Positions 47,701 through 60,209 of a stretch of 64,000 bases of DNA are shown here, piece by piece (position 1 is the first letter of the stretch; each line of letters begins with the position of its first letter). The notes under the pieces were generated by a model that saw only the letters and a list, made by a program, of their open reading frames with translations, ran no database searches and was not told where the DNA came from. This stretch comes from Acanthopleura granulata (taxonomy: Eukaryota; Mollusca; Polyplacophora; Chitonida; Chitonidae). The stretch is taken from the NCBI GenBank assembly GCA_016165875.1, contig JABBOT010000006.1, positions 2,567,438 to 2,631,437 on the forward strand, read 5' to 3'. The position numbers and the translations under genes were made by a program.

Positions 47701-48819
47701 GGGAGGCACTGAATTTTTGGCGGTTCACATGGTTAGTAATCCAGATGTGTGTGATAAGGCCATTCATGTGGAATTTATGTGGGCTTAGTAATATTTCTGA
47801 GCATATTAACTTCACTCTGATGAAATAGTCAGGTATTGAAGAAAGGACAGGTAATTAGTGGATTGACTGAATGGTATGGCTATTATCTACATGTAAGTGA
47901 TTGAGCTTAACCCCTTCACATTCAGGCAATTTATGGTGGTGTGGAGCTGAAAACATTTATACATACTGCGACACATACAGCTTACAAAAACTACTGGTAG
48001 ATAGAAAACGAAGATATTTTGTTGTTTCTAATACCCAAGTGAAACAGCTTTCTTTTCATGGATCACCCAGAGAATATGTCCAGAATAAACATCATGTCAC
48101 TGAAGTCAAAGGTCAAATTAATCAAAGTACATGTATATCCATATTAGAGGCATACATGTACCTATTCTTGCAACTTTGATTTTTGAACTTTTGTCAACCA
48201 TTTTCTTACAAGAGTGCTCTGAATTTTTAAGATGTGAAAAATATGACATGACAATCAGGTGTTGCTGTGCTACTTGTCTATATCAGTACGTTGGAAATCC
48301 CTTTGTAAATAACTAGCCATAGTGAATAAAATCAATCAGTGAGGTCTGTTCAAGGAGATTAGCTGAAGATTAAGGGGAGAATACTCCTACTGCCCTCTTA
48401 GCTTAAAGACAGAACCAGTGTTTGCCTGCACAGAAGCTCACTTAGGTATTCAGACGGATTTTTATACCACTGCTCTTTGATACATACTTCAACATCTATG
48501 TACAGATTTGATGTACATTTGCAGCTGCGGTACCTCAGTCTACATTGCAAGTCAGTGGTATTATATTTACTTGTTTCACTATTAGATTGATCTTTATCTC
48601 TTACAGTATTCAAGAGGAAAAAGTTGCTTTGTCTGTCTGTTTGTGTGTTAAGTGGTTGTTACTAGTTTTGACTGCCTGTACTTTTTGATGGGTCATTCAT
48701 GTAACAAAAGTCCTGAGTGCTACACGACATGAATTTTTTTGTGGAATTATTACAAGTCAGTGTATGTTCACACACAAGAGATGTTCGAATAGATTTTGTA
48801 TGAGCCCAAACCAGAATAC

Positions 48820-49007
48820 CTGAAGTGACCACGAACAGTCTTCGGCCAGGTGTAGATTCCCGACGGTCGAACATCCTGACTCTCATGCATATTGATTTGA
48901 ATCACAGGCAAACTGTCATTGCTTTTAGCTGACTTTATACGCCTTCTGAGTGGAGGAGGCCCTGTTGTAGTGTCTGTGGCATTGCCCTCTAATTTTTGGG
49001 ACATATT
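48820..49007 (-). other. Candidate coding exon, unrecognised
   Basis: Minus-strand frame from ATG (49004) with PPPLRRRIKSAKSNDSLPV, then INMHESQDVRPSGIYTWPKT, ending TTCAG|GTATTC at 48820. CpG dinucleotides are kept inside the frame and composition is protein-like. The acceptor (GGGGCACAG) is weak. No homologue recognised; no partner exon found. Confidence 0.28.
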
Positions 49008-49854
49008 CTGTGCCCCTTCTTACCTTATATACATGTAATTGTAACTGGAAAACACAGTTTGTCATTTCTTGTAGGGTAAGGTTATGGTCCATCTGATGAA
49101 CAACAGAACCATATCTTTACTTGCCTTATAAACACCTGGGAGAGAAAAGTAATTTTTTGTTTTCAGGAGTACTCAGTCTCTCTCAAAAACTAGAAAACTA
49201 TTGTTTCTGTGACAACTTTGAGAGAGATATTTGATTTAGAGGGTAGAAAAGCCTGAGGGACTTTCAAGTCTTTCGTGCGGTGTTCTTTATTCTAGTTAAG
49301 TTGGTACATACCTATGATATTTCTCCTTTTTATCTGGTAATTGTAACTATTAATGGGTGATTTTATAAAATGTTGAGTACGTTTCCATGGATATACATAT
49401 ATTGTTGTTATACATGTAACTGCTTAATTATGGGTCAGCTTTATTACTGTATATGTGACCAAATTTTCTCCCCCAAAATTGCTCCCTTAAAGGCAGGTAA
49501 ATGTTGTAAACATTACTTTTTGTGCCAAACTCACATTTTTCCCATTAATATATTTTTCTACCTTCAAACCAAACCTGAACACACCTTCTTAGGACCAGCA
49601 GAACTCTCAGAATTGAGCAGATTCAATGGGAAGGGCATCTTACTGTCATGAGCGAAATTTGAGGTCATTCACCTTATACATGCAATCATAAAGGCAGCAC
49701 ATAATGTAGTGGGGGAACTTGTAAATTTCATTCCCACGTTATCGTGCTTGTAACCAAAGCGGTCCAGAGTACTGTAAAGGACCTAAAACTTCGTCCAAAA
49801 AAAAAGTGCACTCTTAGAGGAAAGTAAACGTCATAAAATGTTATATTTGATGCT

Positions 49855-51165
49855 GAAACTTATACTGCAGGATACCGTCTACCTTCCTAACAAGCCTCAA
49901 AACACCTTCCTAGGAACCCAAACAAGCCTCAAAACGCCTTCCTACGAACTTACACTGTTCCTGTAAGATGTCGTCTACCTGCCAAACAAGCCTCAAAACG
50001 CCTTACTACAAACTTACACTGTTCCTGTAGGATATCATCTACCTTCCAAACAAGCCTTAAAACACATTCCTACAAACTTACACTGTTCCTGTGGGATGTC
50101 GTCTACCTTCCAAACAAGGCTTAAAACACATTCCTACAAACTTACACTGTTCCTGTGGGATGTCATCTACCTTCCAAACAAGCCTTAAAACACATTCCTA
50201 CAAACTTACACTGTTCCTGTAGGATGTCATCTACCTTCCAAAGAAGGCTTAAAACACATTCCTACAAACTTACACTGTTCCTGTAGGATGTCATCTACCT
50301 TCCAAACAAGCCTTAAAACACATTCCTACAAACTTACACTGTTCCTGTAGGATGTCATCTACCTTCCAAACAAGCCTTAAAACACCCTCCTACAAACTTA
50401 CACTGTTCCTGTGGGATGTCATCTACCTTCCAAACAAGCCTTAAAACACATTCCTACAAACTTAGTCTGTTCCTGTAGGATGCCATCTACCTTCCAAACA
50501 AGCCTTAAAACACATTCCTACAAACTTAGACTGTTCTTGTAGGATATTGTCTACCTTCCAAACAAGGCTTAAAACACATTCCTACGAACTTACACTGTTC
50601 CTGTAGGATGTCATCTACCTTCCAAACAAGGCTTAAAACACATTCCTACAAACTTACACAGTTCCTGTAGGATATCATCTACCTTCCAAAGAAGGCTTAA
50701 AACACATTCCTACAAACTTAGTCTGTTCCTGTAGGATGTCATCTACTTCCAAACAAGCCTTAAAACACATTCCTACAAACTTACACTGTTCCTGTAGGAT
50801 GTCATCTACTTCCAAACAAGCCTTAAAACACATTCCTACAAACTTACACAGTTCCTGTAGGATGTCATCTACCTTCCAAACAGGCCTTAAAACACATTCC
50901 TACAAACTTACACTGTTCCTGTAGGATGTCATCTACCTTCCAAACAAGGCTTAAAACACATTCCTCCCAACTTAGTCTGTTCCTGTAGGATGTCATCTAC
51001 CTTCCAAACAAGGCTTAAAACACATTCCTACAAACTTACACAGTTCCTGTAGGATATCATCTACCTTCCAAACAAGCCTCAAGACACATTCCTACAAACT
51101 TAAACTATTCCTGTAGGAGATCAACTACCTTCCAAACAAGCCTCAAAACACCTTCCTACAATCAA
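49855..51165 (+). repeat. 64-bp minisatellite, about 20 copies
   Basis: Unit TACAAACTTACACTGTTCCT, GTAGGATGTCATCTACCTTC, CAAACAAGCCTTAAAACACA, TTCC. Terminal units use CCTCAAAACACCTTCC, and flanks on both sides (TGCTGAAACTTATACTGCAG; AAGACTCGCAGAACTAGGAAC) match other copies of an interspersed repeat. Confidence 0.95.
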
Positions 51166-52020
51166 AAAGACTCGCAGAACTAGGAACAGTGAGCAGTGTA
51201 CTTGTGGACGAAATTGTAGGTCATTTACGGCATGTGCACCTTTGTTATTTTCTCTCGTTTCCCACACCTTTGAGTGCATGTATGCTGGTACAACACCTAC
51301 AGTACACAAGCACTGCAGTGGCTAATACAGCAGAAAACACTGCCAATTTGGGCCTCTCTTCGTACAGCCCCTCAGAGTCTCCTACTGAGCTAATGTCCCA
51401 GACCATGTATGTTTATTATGATTTATAACGCAGTTTACCTGTGAAGTGGCCGCTGATGTGAGTTAATCAACACAATCACACCTGTTGTATAGTTATATAT
51501 ACACACACACTTAATAAATAAACTATAATTCACACCTGCACGACTTAATTGGGACCACAAGTTTGGGCGGCGACAGATCTCACCCAACTTACCATTGTAA
51601 CTCCATTATAATGTATTGATCTTCATCACTGACCTTTTACCCTCATTCTGGTGATGAGAACCAATACAGATCATCAAGATCAGACGCCAGTTTTGTGTGT
51701 CATGTTCAGAAATGTTCATCGAAATGTACATGATGAAATCTGTTGTCTGCGTGTAGAGGTGGGCGCCAGATCTCCACATACCTATATTTACACTTGTATA
51801 TATGTACATGCAAATCTGTATACATACAACAAGCAATTTTGGATGGATGGGTGTGTATATTATTATATAATCGGCTGACCATAGCACACCTTTATACAGC
51901 TAAGCGAGGTGTGAAGCTCGGCAGTGCAATACAAACAGGTATTTACACATGTAACATTTAATTACACTTATGTGTACACTTCATTTGTTAATGGAGGTGT
52001 CACAGTTGTGTTATCACATG

Positions 52021-52048
52021 TTCTAATTAATTAATTAATTAATTAATA
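52021..52048. repeat. (TTAA)n microsatellite
   Basis: Six TTAA/AATT steps, self-complementary. Confidence 0.9.
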
Positions 52049-52446
52049 TGCTCTAAGGGTGAACCAAAGTGGAATAAGTTTTTCAGCAGGTACATTGCAC
52101 CACATGCCTGTACAGAAAGTCTGTAAGGGTGAACATTTATAATTGGCAGGGTTCCTGTCATTTCTGTTTTAACGAAAAATACATGGAAGTAATTTTGCCT
52201 GTATGTACATGGATGTGCAGAACTGGAAAATGTTGGGGCCAGAAAAGAACAAAAGTTGAAATTTATAATTTATTTGCTGCTTTTTTTTTTTTTTTTTTTT
52301 TTTGAAAATGAAGTGAAATGTCATTCTTTGAAGTAGTGTTCATTGCTGTCTTCTGTTTTAGGTCAATCATTATATTACCCTTAAACTTTGAAGAATTTGT
52401 GCCATACTGGCATATCTCAAGTTGGGTATACATACCTGTATTATAT

Positions 52447-52642
52447 ATCCAAGTCCAGCTGATGCTTTCTTCCTCTCAGGCCATGCATGGGAAGGTCTGC
52501 CAGCAACCTGCAGATGGTCGTGGGTTTCTTCCCAGGCTCTGCCCAGTTTCCCCCCACCGTAATGTTGGCCTGCATCGTACAAGTGAAATATTCTTGAGTA
52601 TGACGTAAAATACCAATCAAATAAATAAATAAATAAATACAT
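52447..52642 (+). mobile_element. SINE fragment, 5'-truncated
   Basis: Starts AAGTCCAGCTGATGCTTTCT, then CCAGCAACCTGCAGATGGTC, GAAATATTCTTGAGTATGAC and a long AAAT tail. Confidence 0.87.
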
Positions 52643-52983
52643 GCATGTATATGCGCTTGCACATGTACAGAGCATATTCCAGCAGTCAAGGGATTAAGTA
52701 AATGTTTAAGCACAAGTTCAGAGGTTACTGTCACTTACTTGATAAGATTCCTTTGAAGAAATCTTTGTATGAATAAACATTACATCTAATTCAAAACATC
52801 CTGTGAAATGAAAAAAAAATGCCCTATTGACAAGAGGGTACAGGAGTTGGCATATGGGAATTTATCCCAGACATTGAAAAGATTTGACTTGAAGATTTGT
52901 CAGTAAATGCTATATGTGAAGCACATGAAGCACTTGTACGTAATGACATTGTGACAAGTATGTGTCACAGTAACGCTAGGATA

Positions 52984-53392
52984 CAAGATGTCATATCACA
53001 TCCCAGATGTCATATCGCATCCCAGATGTCATACTGTATCCCAGATGTCATACCGCATCCCAGATGTCATACGGTATCCCATATGTCATGCCATATCCCA
53101 GATGTCACACCGTATCCCAGATGTCATACCACATCCCAGATGTCACACCGTATCCCAGATGTCATACTGTATCCCATATGTCACACCATATCCCAGATGT
53201 CACACTGTATCCCAGATGTCGTACCATACCCCAGATGTCATACCGTATCCCATATGCCACACCGTATTCCATATGTCATACTGTATCCCATATGTCATAC
53301 CGTATCCCAGATGTCATGTCGTATCCCATATGTCATATCGTATGCCATATGTCATACTGTATCCCAGATGTCATAGTGTATCCCACATTGAT
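52984..53392 (+). repeat. 19-bp array, about 21 copies, open in all three plus frames
   Basis: Unit ATCCCAGATGTCATACCGT, with AGATGTC/ATATGTC variants. Since 19 leaves remainder 1 on division by three, each frame reads the same 19-residue cycle shifted, giving three overlapping ORFs (52897-53453). An array effect, not a gene. Confidence 0.93.
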
Positions 53393-54366
53393 GCTAATTG
53401 CGAGCATCTCCTTGTTGCCCTTTAACTCACCACACACGTCAAGTGTTTGGTAAATATTTGTAACACTTCATGTTTTAGCCAAATACTGAGCAGCTTTGAT
53501 CAGAAGTAAAGCTCTCATCAGCAGTTAAAATCCCATCTCACTGATAAACAGGGAATTAACTCTGACAAGTTATTAGGGAAAATTATCGATTATTAATTAA
53601 TATATTTTCTATCATTATGACATTTAGATTTTAATTACCCAAAGCAGGCAACAAGAATCCTAAGGTTATTACATTCATTTTCCTTTTTCGTACAAAAGAG
53701 AAATCATGACCAATATGCAGTTAATATTTTTTAAAAAAATTTTTATTGAATAATGCTAATGAATAAAGAGGCTTTGATCTGCATATGCAGTTGCAAGATT
53801 ATGTACGTATGCGTGTATCACTAATAGATAAATACACAGTTTTGACGTATTGAGCTCTTCAAACGATATCAGACTTCGATTCCCAACACTCGACCGGTAT
53901 TGTTCTCCCTCCTCGAATGTTAATTGGGCATGAAGGAAGATAATTACAGTGTAGTGAGTGTAAAGTCGACTTTGGCTCAGGGATGTATACATGCAGGGCT
54001 GGCAACATGAGCAATCATGATAGCATTCAGACAGGCAAAGTTATTGGGGCAAACACTAGCTTTGCGGTGTAGGAGTTTGCCGACTGTTTGAATGGACATC
54101 ACCCCTTGAAGATAGATATTAAGCAGTTACACGGTATTGGATTGTCTAACATTGAACACTCAAACCAAGTAGCTTATCGTTTGTTTCTACACTGCAGTCA
54201 GTATGGTTCATTAGACAATCACTGTGTACTGGTTATGGGCTATATGTGGTTGCATCAGACTGCATGCAATCAGAACTTATTCAAGGGGAGTGGGTCGTGG
54301 CAGTGTGATTTAAAGGTTCTTTCCTTTCAATCGCCAGCTTAAGAACACCTGAGTTGCAGATTTAAT

Positions 54367-54491
54367 CCTGGGCCCACTTGCATGAAGCCCTCTTAACATT
54401 ATGAACGTGTAGCTACCATACCTACAGCATTGGTTGCCATGCTAGTTATGCGCTCTTAAAGCTAAGAGGGCTTTATGCATGTGGGCCCTGG
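54367..54491. mobile_element. 125-bp foldback element (MITE-like)
   Basis: Left end CCTGGGCCCACTTGCATGAA plus GCCCTCTTA pairs with right end TAAGAGGGCTTTATGCATGT plus GGGCCCTGG with three mismatches over 29 bp. The interior is ~67 bp with no ORF. No clear target duplication. Confidence 0.75.
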
Positions 54492-54583
54492 CCTTGGACA
54501 GGGGATTTATAAGTTTGCGGAGCCTTCTTGACAGCAAGTGGTTGTCTGCTATCTTCTAGTCATTTGCACATTCTATTAAATAG

Positions 54584-54722
54584 ATGCAGCCTGCTGATGG
54601 TTGTGGGTTTCCCTGGACTCTGTCCAGTTTCCTCTAACCATAATGCTGTCCGCCATTGTATAAGTGAAATATATATTCTTAAGTACGGCGTAAAATACCA
54701 ATCAAATAAATAAATAAGTAAA
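54584..54722 (+). mobile_element. SINE 3' half
   Basis: GCAGCCTGCTGATGGTTGTG, CTCTAACCATAATGCTGTCC, ATTCTTAAGTACGGCGTAAA and AAATAAATAAAT. Confidence 0.83.
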
Positions 54723-56214
54723 ACAGACATGCATTTGACTTCCACCAATATGGCATGCAAACACGTACGTCACATGTGGAAAAGTTCGAGATACATCTTG
54801 CCAAGAGTTTTCTACCCTGTGTCAAGTGAATCTTAAAGTCTGCAAATCTGATAGATGCTTGACTGTGTATGAAACAGTGCTAATTATCTCGGTACACACA
54901 TGTACATGTTCATAAATAAGAACATTTCTTTCAAAGTAATGTTGTAAACTGTAGCTCACTTTATAGTTTTTATCCCCCAAAAAGTGGTTATATAGAGCCA
55001 CTAATAAAGATTATGAAATGTTTCTTTTGGTGCTGGAAGTTATAGTTTTTCCCAAGGTAGTACCATCCTGCCTTCCAATCAATCTGTGAAACACCTTACT
55101 CTGATCAATAAAGAACTCTCAGAATTGAGCAACATGATTGACTTACTCATGGACGTCGTTTTACATCAATTACAGTAATTGATTATCATATTTTAAGAGG
55201 ATCCGAAAGCTGATAAAGTTGCGAGTGTAATACTTCTGTCTTAATTTACAGCAGACATAAAAGCTCAGTTCTTTCATTGTGTGGTTTATAGTCATATTTT
55301 ATGAGCATTTAAAAGCCAGTAGGTGTCAGTGTATATCATAATGTGACATTTGATTATAAAGGTGAAAGAATGAAGTACAGTTCTGTTAGTCTCTGGATTA
55401 ATTTTAACACCTGGAGAGAGTATTTAGGTCAGTAGATGAAGTTGATGGTGTAAATCCTGTTGATTTAACTGAAATACAAGGTGTAGTGTTTGCAAATGCA
55501 GTTTTCATTTACTAGCAAATTTAACACATTGGCAAGGAATCTTGAAAACACGCTTAATTCAAGTTTAGGCGAAACTTTGTTCTGCCATGCGGCTTTTCCG
55601 CCAGCTCTCATCTCAAGTCCAAATGTCCTCATCATGCAGGCATGACTGTGAATTCCATGAGTAATCACAAAGTTGGAGAAACTGTGCAATGGTTAATCAT
55701 CAAACTATTTACCCGAAAAGTCCACCTGAAATTCTCCCATGTTCAGAGGCAAATAAAGGCCATTAAGTATGCAGAAAGTCACATTTTCCGTTATACGATA
55801 TCACCCTACCTTCCAAAAAAAACTCACACCTTTTAAGATCTTTCCAAGATCAATACAACTCCCCCAGTCAGGTGAAATCAGCGACTTGGAAGTCCAGAAC
55901 AAAACGTTTAATACGGGTAGGTCCAGTAACGTGGGCGCCGTTCCAGTAAACCTAAATGATTGGCACATTAAAAAGAGAATCTAAAAGCTGGCATGGATTT
56001 AAATTCCTTGTACCCCGGGCAGCTGGTGTTTCCAGTTCTCCCAGAGCTAGTGTCCTTGCCGTAGACGGTGGTCTGTATGCCAAACACACGGCTTTTTTGC
56101 TAAGAGGCTTTGATGAACGATGCTGTTGCCCCTACAGTACATAGGCCTATAAGTACCCTTGTTTCGCGCTACTGGAAAAATCAATAAATGCTTGGAATTT
56201 ATTTCGATCAGTCA

Positions 56215-56335
56215 ATTTGGAGCAGCTGTGGTGGAGTGGCAAGTACATTGTGCAAGGTTGCTCGGGAAAACTTGGCGTCGCCATGCTTTAATTTCGATTC
56301 CTCGTTTTGTGGGAATGGCACGAGATAAGGGACAT
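56215..56335 (+). mobile_element. Possible tRNA-like SINE head of another family
   Basis: AGCTGTGGTGGAGTGGCAAG resembles an A-box region and AATTTCGATTCCTCG a B box, ~65 bp apart. The spacing suits a tRNA-derived head, but no cloverleaf could be confirmed. Confidence 0.3.
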
Positions 56336-56599
56336 ATTGCTGCATGCACAGAGGTGTTTTTTTTATCTGTTTGTCGTCGGTTGCAGTTGTTTTTAGGTGT
56401 CAAATGAACAGATGATTTAAAGAATGGCTGTTGTTTTTTGTACCTGCACGACTATTTCACATATGGTGTATTAAAGTTGTCTTTGATTTATGGTAAATGT
56501 GGTATAAATGCACAAGGGCCTTGAAAAGATGACATCATGAAGATTGAACACCCCATTCAGCCAATCGGATTAACTTTCTGTCTAATGTTGTGCACATTG

Positions 56600-57825
56600 G
56601 TGTATTGTGTGTACATATGTTCGTGCACATGTTGTAACCAGTGTCAGGCGGAGACCATTTGTGTGTACATATGTTCATACACATAATTGTAACCAGTGTC
56701 AGTGGGAGACCATTTGTGTGTACATATGTTCGTGCACATGTTGTAACCGGTGTCAGTGGGAGACCATTTGTGTGTACATATGTTCATGCACGTGATTGTA
56801 ACCAGTGTCAGTGGGAGACCATTTGTGTGTACATATGTTCGTGCACATGTTGTAACCAGTGTCAGTGGGAGACCATTTGTGTGTACATATGTTCATGCAC
56901 ATGATTGTAACCAGTGTCAGTGGGAGACCATTTGTGTGTACATATGTTCATGCACGTGATTGTAACCAGTGTCAGTGGGAGACCATTTGTGTGTACATAT
57001 GTTCGTGCACATGTTGTAACCGGTGTCAGTGGGAGACCATTTGTGTGTACATATGTTCATGCACGTGATTGTAACCAGTGTCAGTGGGAGACCATTTGTG
57101 TGTACATATGTTCGTGCACATGTTGTAACCAGTGTCAGTGGGAGACCATTTGTGTGTACATATGTTCATGCACATGATTGTAACCAGTGTCAGGCGGAGA
57201 CCATTTGTGTGTACATATGTTCATACACAATGTTGTAACCAGTGTCAGTGGGAGACCATTTGTGTGTACATATGTTCATGCACGTGATTGTAACCAGTGT
57301 CAGTGGGAGACCATTTGTGTGTACATATGTTCATGCACATGATTGTAACCAGTGTCAGTGGGAGACCATTTGTGTGTACATATGTTCATGCACATGTTGT
57401 AACCAGTGTCAGTGGGAGACCATTTGTGTGTACATATGTTCATGCACATGATTGTAACCAGTGTCAGTGGGAGACCATTTGTGTGTACATATGTTCGTGC
57501 ACATGATTGTAACCAGTGTCAGTGGGAGACCATTTGTGTGTACATATGTTCATGCAGATGATTGTAACCAGTGTCAGTGGGAGACCATTTGTGTGTACAT
57601 ATGTTCATGCACATGATTGTAACCAGTGTCAGTGGGAGACCATTTGTGTGTACATATGTTCGTGCACATGTTGTAACCAGTGTCAGTGGGAGACCATTTG
57701 TGTGTACATATGTTCATGCACATGATTGTAACCAGTGTCAGTGGGAGACCATTTGTGTGTACATATGTTCATGCACATGATTTTAACCAGTGTCAGTGGG
57801 AGACCATTTGTGTGTACATACACGT
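56600..57825 (+). repeat. 54/55-bp minisatellite, about 22 copies
   Basis: Unit GTGTGTACATATGTTCATGC, ACATGATTGTAACCAGTGTC, AGTGGGAGACCATTT; a one-base-shorter form has CACATGTTGT. Variant order shows a repeated block: units beginning at 56715 recur from 56989. Confidence 0.95.
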
Positions 57826-57897
57826 TGCAGATATAGTAGTGTACATGTAGTGCAGCAGTTGAAAATTACAGCCATGTCTGTCAGGAGTCATGTTTAT

Positions 57898-58045
57898 TTT
57901 ATGTATTTATTTGATTGGTGCTTTGCATCGTAATCAAAAACATTTCACTTGTAGAATGGCAGCAAGCATGATGGTAGGAAACCAGGCAGAGTCTGGGGGA
58001 AAACCCATGACCATCAGCAGTTTGCTGGCAGACCTTCTGATGTAC
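57898..58045 (-). mobile_element. SINE fragment, diverged
   Basis: ATGTATTTATTTGATTGGTG, AACATTTCACTTGTAGAATG, AGCAAGCATGATGGTAGGAA and ATCAGCAGTTTGCTGGCAGA. Confidence 0.75.
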
Positions 58046-58059
58046 CAGAAGCTTTATTA

Positions 58060-58290
58060 GCCTTTTAATAAATTACCCTAAATGACCCAAAATTTCACGC
58101 ATTCCTAAGTTGCCTATTTCTCTTGATTCTGAGAATTCTTTGGATTATAGAAGGTTTTTTTTTTTAGATTTGTTTGGAAGGTTTTAAGATATCTTACTGG
58201 AAAATATTTGTCTCGGTACCAAAAGTAAGATTTTGAAGCATTTTATAATTACTTCTAATAAAATGCTCTTTTGGGATTGCTGAATTCTGT
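58060..58290 (-). repeat. Interspersed repeat copy (49.9-kb flank family)
   Basis: TAAATGACCCAAAATTTCAC, TTGATTCTGAGAATTCTTTG and GTTTGGAAGGTTTTAAGATA read inverted relative to 49490-49930. A further diverged copy is at 60245-60430. Confidence 0.45.
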
Positions 58291-59274
58291 CATTTACCAT
58301 AAGCTGGGCCTGGTCATACCAAAGATATTAAAATGGCACTTGTTGCTGCCTGGCCTGGCGCTTGGCACTGAGAGGTTAGAGCTAGGAAACAGTCCTGGTC
58401 GTCCTGGCGCCCTGGCGTCAATGTGACTGGAAGAGGTGTCATATCTGGTGTCTTCGGCATGATGTTCCAGTTGCGACAGCACTTTGGTGGCATGGACTCA
58501 TTATATATACAGGTGTATATATATATATTCTCAAGGACTCCTTGTATTCATACGACTGAAAAATTGTCGAGTACAATATGAAACCCAAGCATACAAACAT
58601 ACATTTACCGTACCTGGAGTTAGGCACCCATTATAGGTATACAAACAAGTTGCATACAGTCCACTTGGGGAGCACTAGTACATCAATAAAGTCTAAGTGC
58701 ACATGCATAAATACAAATGCCCATGCAATATATTCATGTTTACTTCAACCCTGAAGTAAAGCAGACACAGTGTCTAAATTCTGAAATGTCACAAATACTT
58801 GCTGAGACCCTGTGTATAATGTATAGGCTCCCTGACGAGTGATTGATCACTGCATCGTGTTTTTGCCAGAGTCCAAAAGGCCAAGGGACTTACTACTATT
58901 TGCTTATGCAAGAGGCATTGGGTCTGGCCTGTTGCCCAACAGTTGGTTATGTTACAGCGAACACTGTATAGATAAATCTAAGGTTGCAAATTCTCCTGGC
59001 TAAAAGTGAAATTCCTGTCCGCACTTTAGGGATGTATACATTTTTATTTTTAAGGCGATGTTTAAAAAATACTTTTTTGAGGGTAATCCGACCCTTTTCT
59101 GAAAAATAGGAAAAGAAATAAACATTAAGAGAAATATAAACAGTAACACTTAACATCCCCACTCCCTCCTCAAATACCAGTCTTCATACAAGCCTCAGCT
59201 GTAGCTATCATCGTTCAAATACCTCTTACCTTTAAAAGTCATCCTTCAGACATGTTCCATCCATATATATACTG

Positions 59275-60205
59275 TTGTTCAGATACACCACACTCAGCCT
59301 TCAGACAAGGCACACCCATACGTGCCAGCCATTCAGATACATCCCACTGATAAGCACCAAGTACGACGTTAAACCCCAAGCACTCACTCACTCACTCATA
59401 AGTACCAGCCGTCAGACACATCCTAGCCATAAGTACCAGCCCTCAGACAAGTCCCACCCATAAGTACTTGCTATTGAGACAAAACCCACCCATAAGTACT
59501 AGCCATTCAAACAAAACCCACGAATAAGTACAAGCCATTCAGACTAGTTTCACTCATAGGTGCCAGCCATTGAGACTTATTCCACCTGTAAATACCAGCT
59601 CCCAGGCAGATCCCAACTATAAGTACCAGCCATTCAGACAAGTCCTATCCATGGGTACTAGCCAGTCAGACAAAACCCACCTATCAGTATCAGTACATCA
59701 GACACGTCCCACCCACAAATACCAGCCATTCAGTGAAGTTCACCCATAGGTACTGGCCATTCAGACAAAACCCACCCACAAGTACCAGCCTTCAGACACA
59801 TTCGATCCACAAGTACCAGCAGTTCAGATAAGTCCCATCCATAAATACCAACCTTCAGACACATCCCACCTATAAGTATAAACCTTTCAGAGAAGTTCCA
59901 CCCTTAAGTACTGGCCATTCAGACAAAACCCACCCATAAGTACCAGCCTTCAGACACATTCGACCCACAGGTACCAACAGTTCAGATAAGTCCCACCCAC
60001 AAATACCAACGTTGAGACACATCCCACTCATAAGTACCAGCCATTCAAGCATGTCCCACCCATAAGCACCAGCCCCTCAGATAAGTCCCGCCCATAAGTA
60101 CAAGCCTTCAGACACGCCCAACCTGTAAGGACCTGCCTTCAGACAAGTCCCGCCCATTAATAGCAGCCCTCAGACAAGTCTCACTCATAAGTTTCAATCT
60201 AAAGT
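59275..60205 (+). repeat. ~31/32-bp minisatellite, about 28 copies
   Basis: Unit AAGTACCAGCCATTCAGACA plus AGTCCCACCCAT with many variants. A SINE-tail-like piece (AGTACGACGTTAAACCCC, then a CACTCACTCACT run) interrupts it at 59350-59400. Confidence 0.9.
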
Positions 60206-60209
60206 CCCA

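Larger units (their letters stand above)
40300..49760. other. Long stretch without an identified gene
   Basis: Contents are a poly(A) run at 41133, SINE pieces, an inverted repeat at 43.3 kb, diverged tandem units at 43.96-44.23 kb, a 19-bp repeat at 44.6 kb and two splice-bounded candidates (44372 plus, 48820 minus). ORFs such as 47409-47669 look partly protein-like but have no recognised motif. Confidence 0.5.
53400..56580. other. Gene-poor stretch
   Basis: Holds a foldback element (54367), a SINE end, an interspersed repeat copy at ~54990-55150 (same family as the 49.9-kb array flanks), and a tRNA-like segment at 56215. ORFs at 54088-54342 and 55956-56407 have no recognised motif. Confidence 0.5.

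Noticed and set aside
49855..51165. CRISPR-like regular repeats (also the 54/55-, 88- and 99-bp arrays)
   Set aside because: Units are contiguous without unique spacers, there are no cas genes and the context is animal nuclear DNA.
56607..57780. Overlapping 62-87-codon ORFs rich in Cys and Val
   Set aside because: By-products of the 54/55-bp minisatellite.
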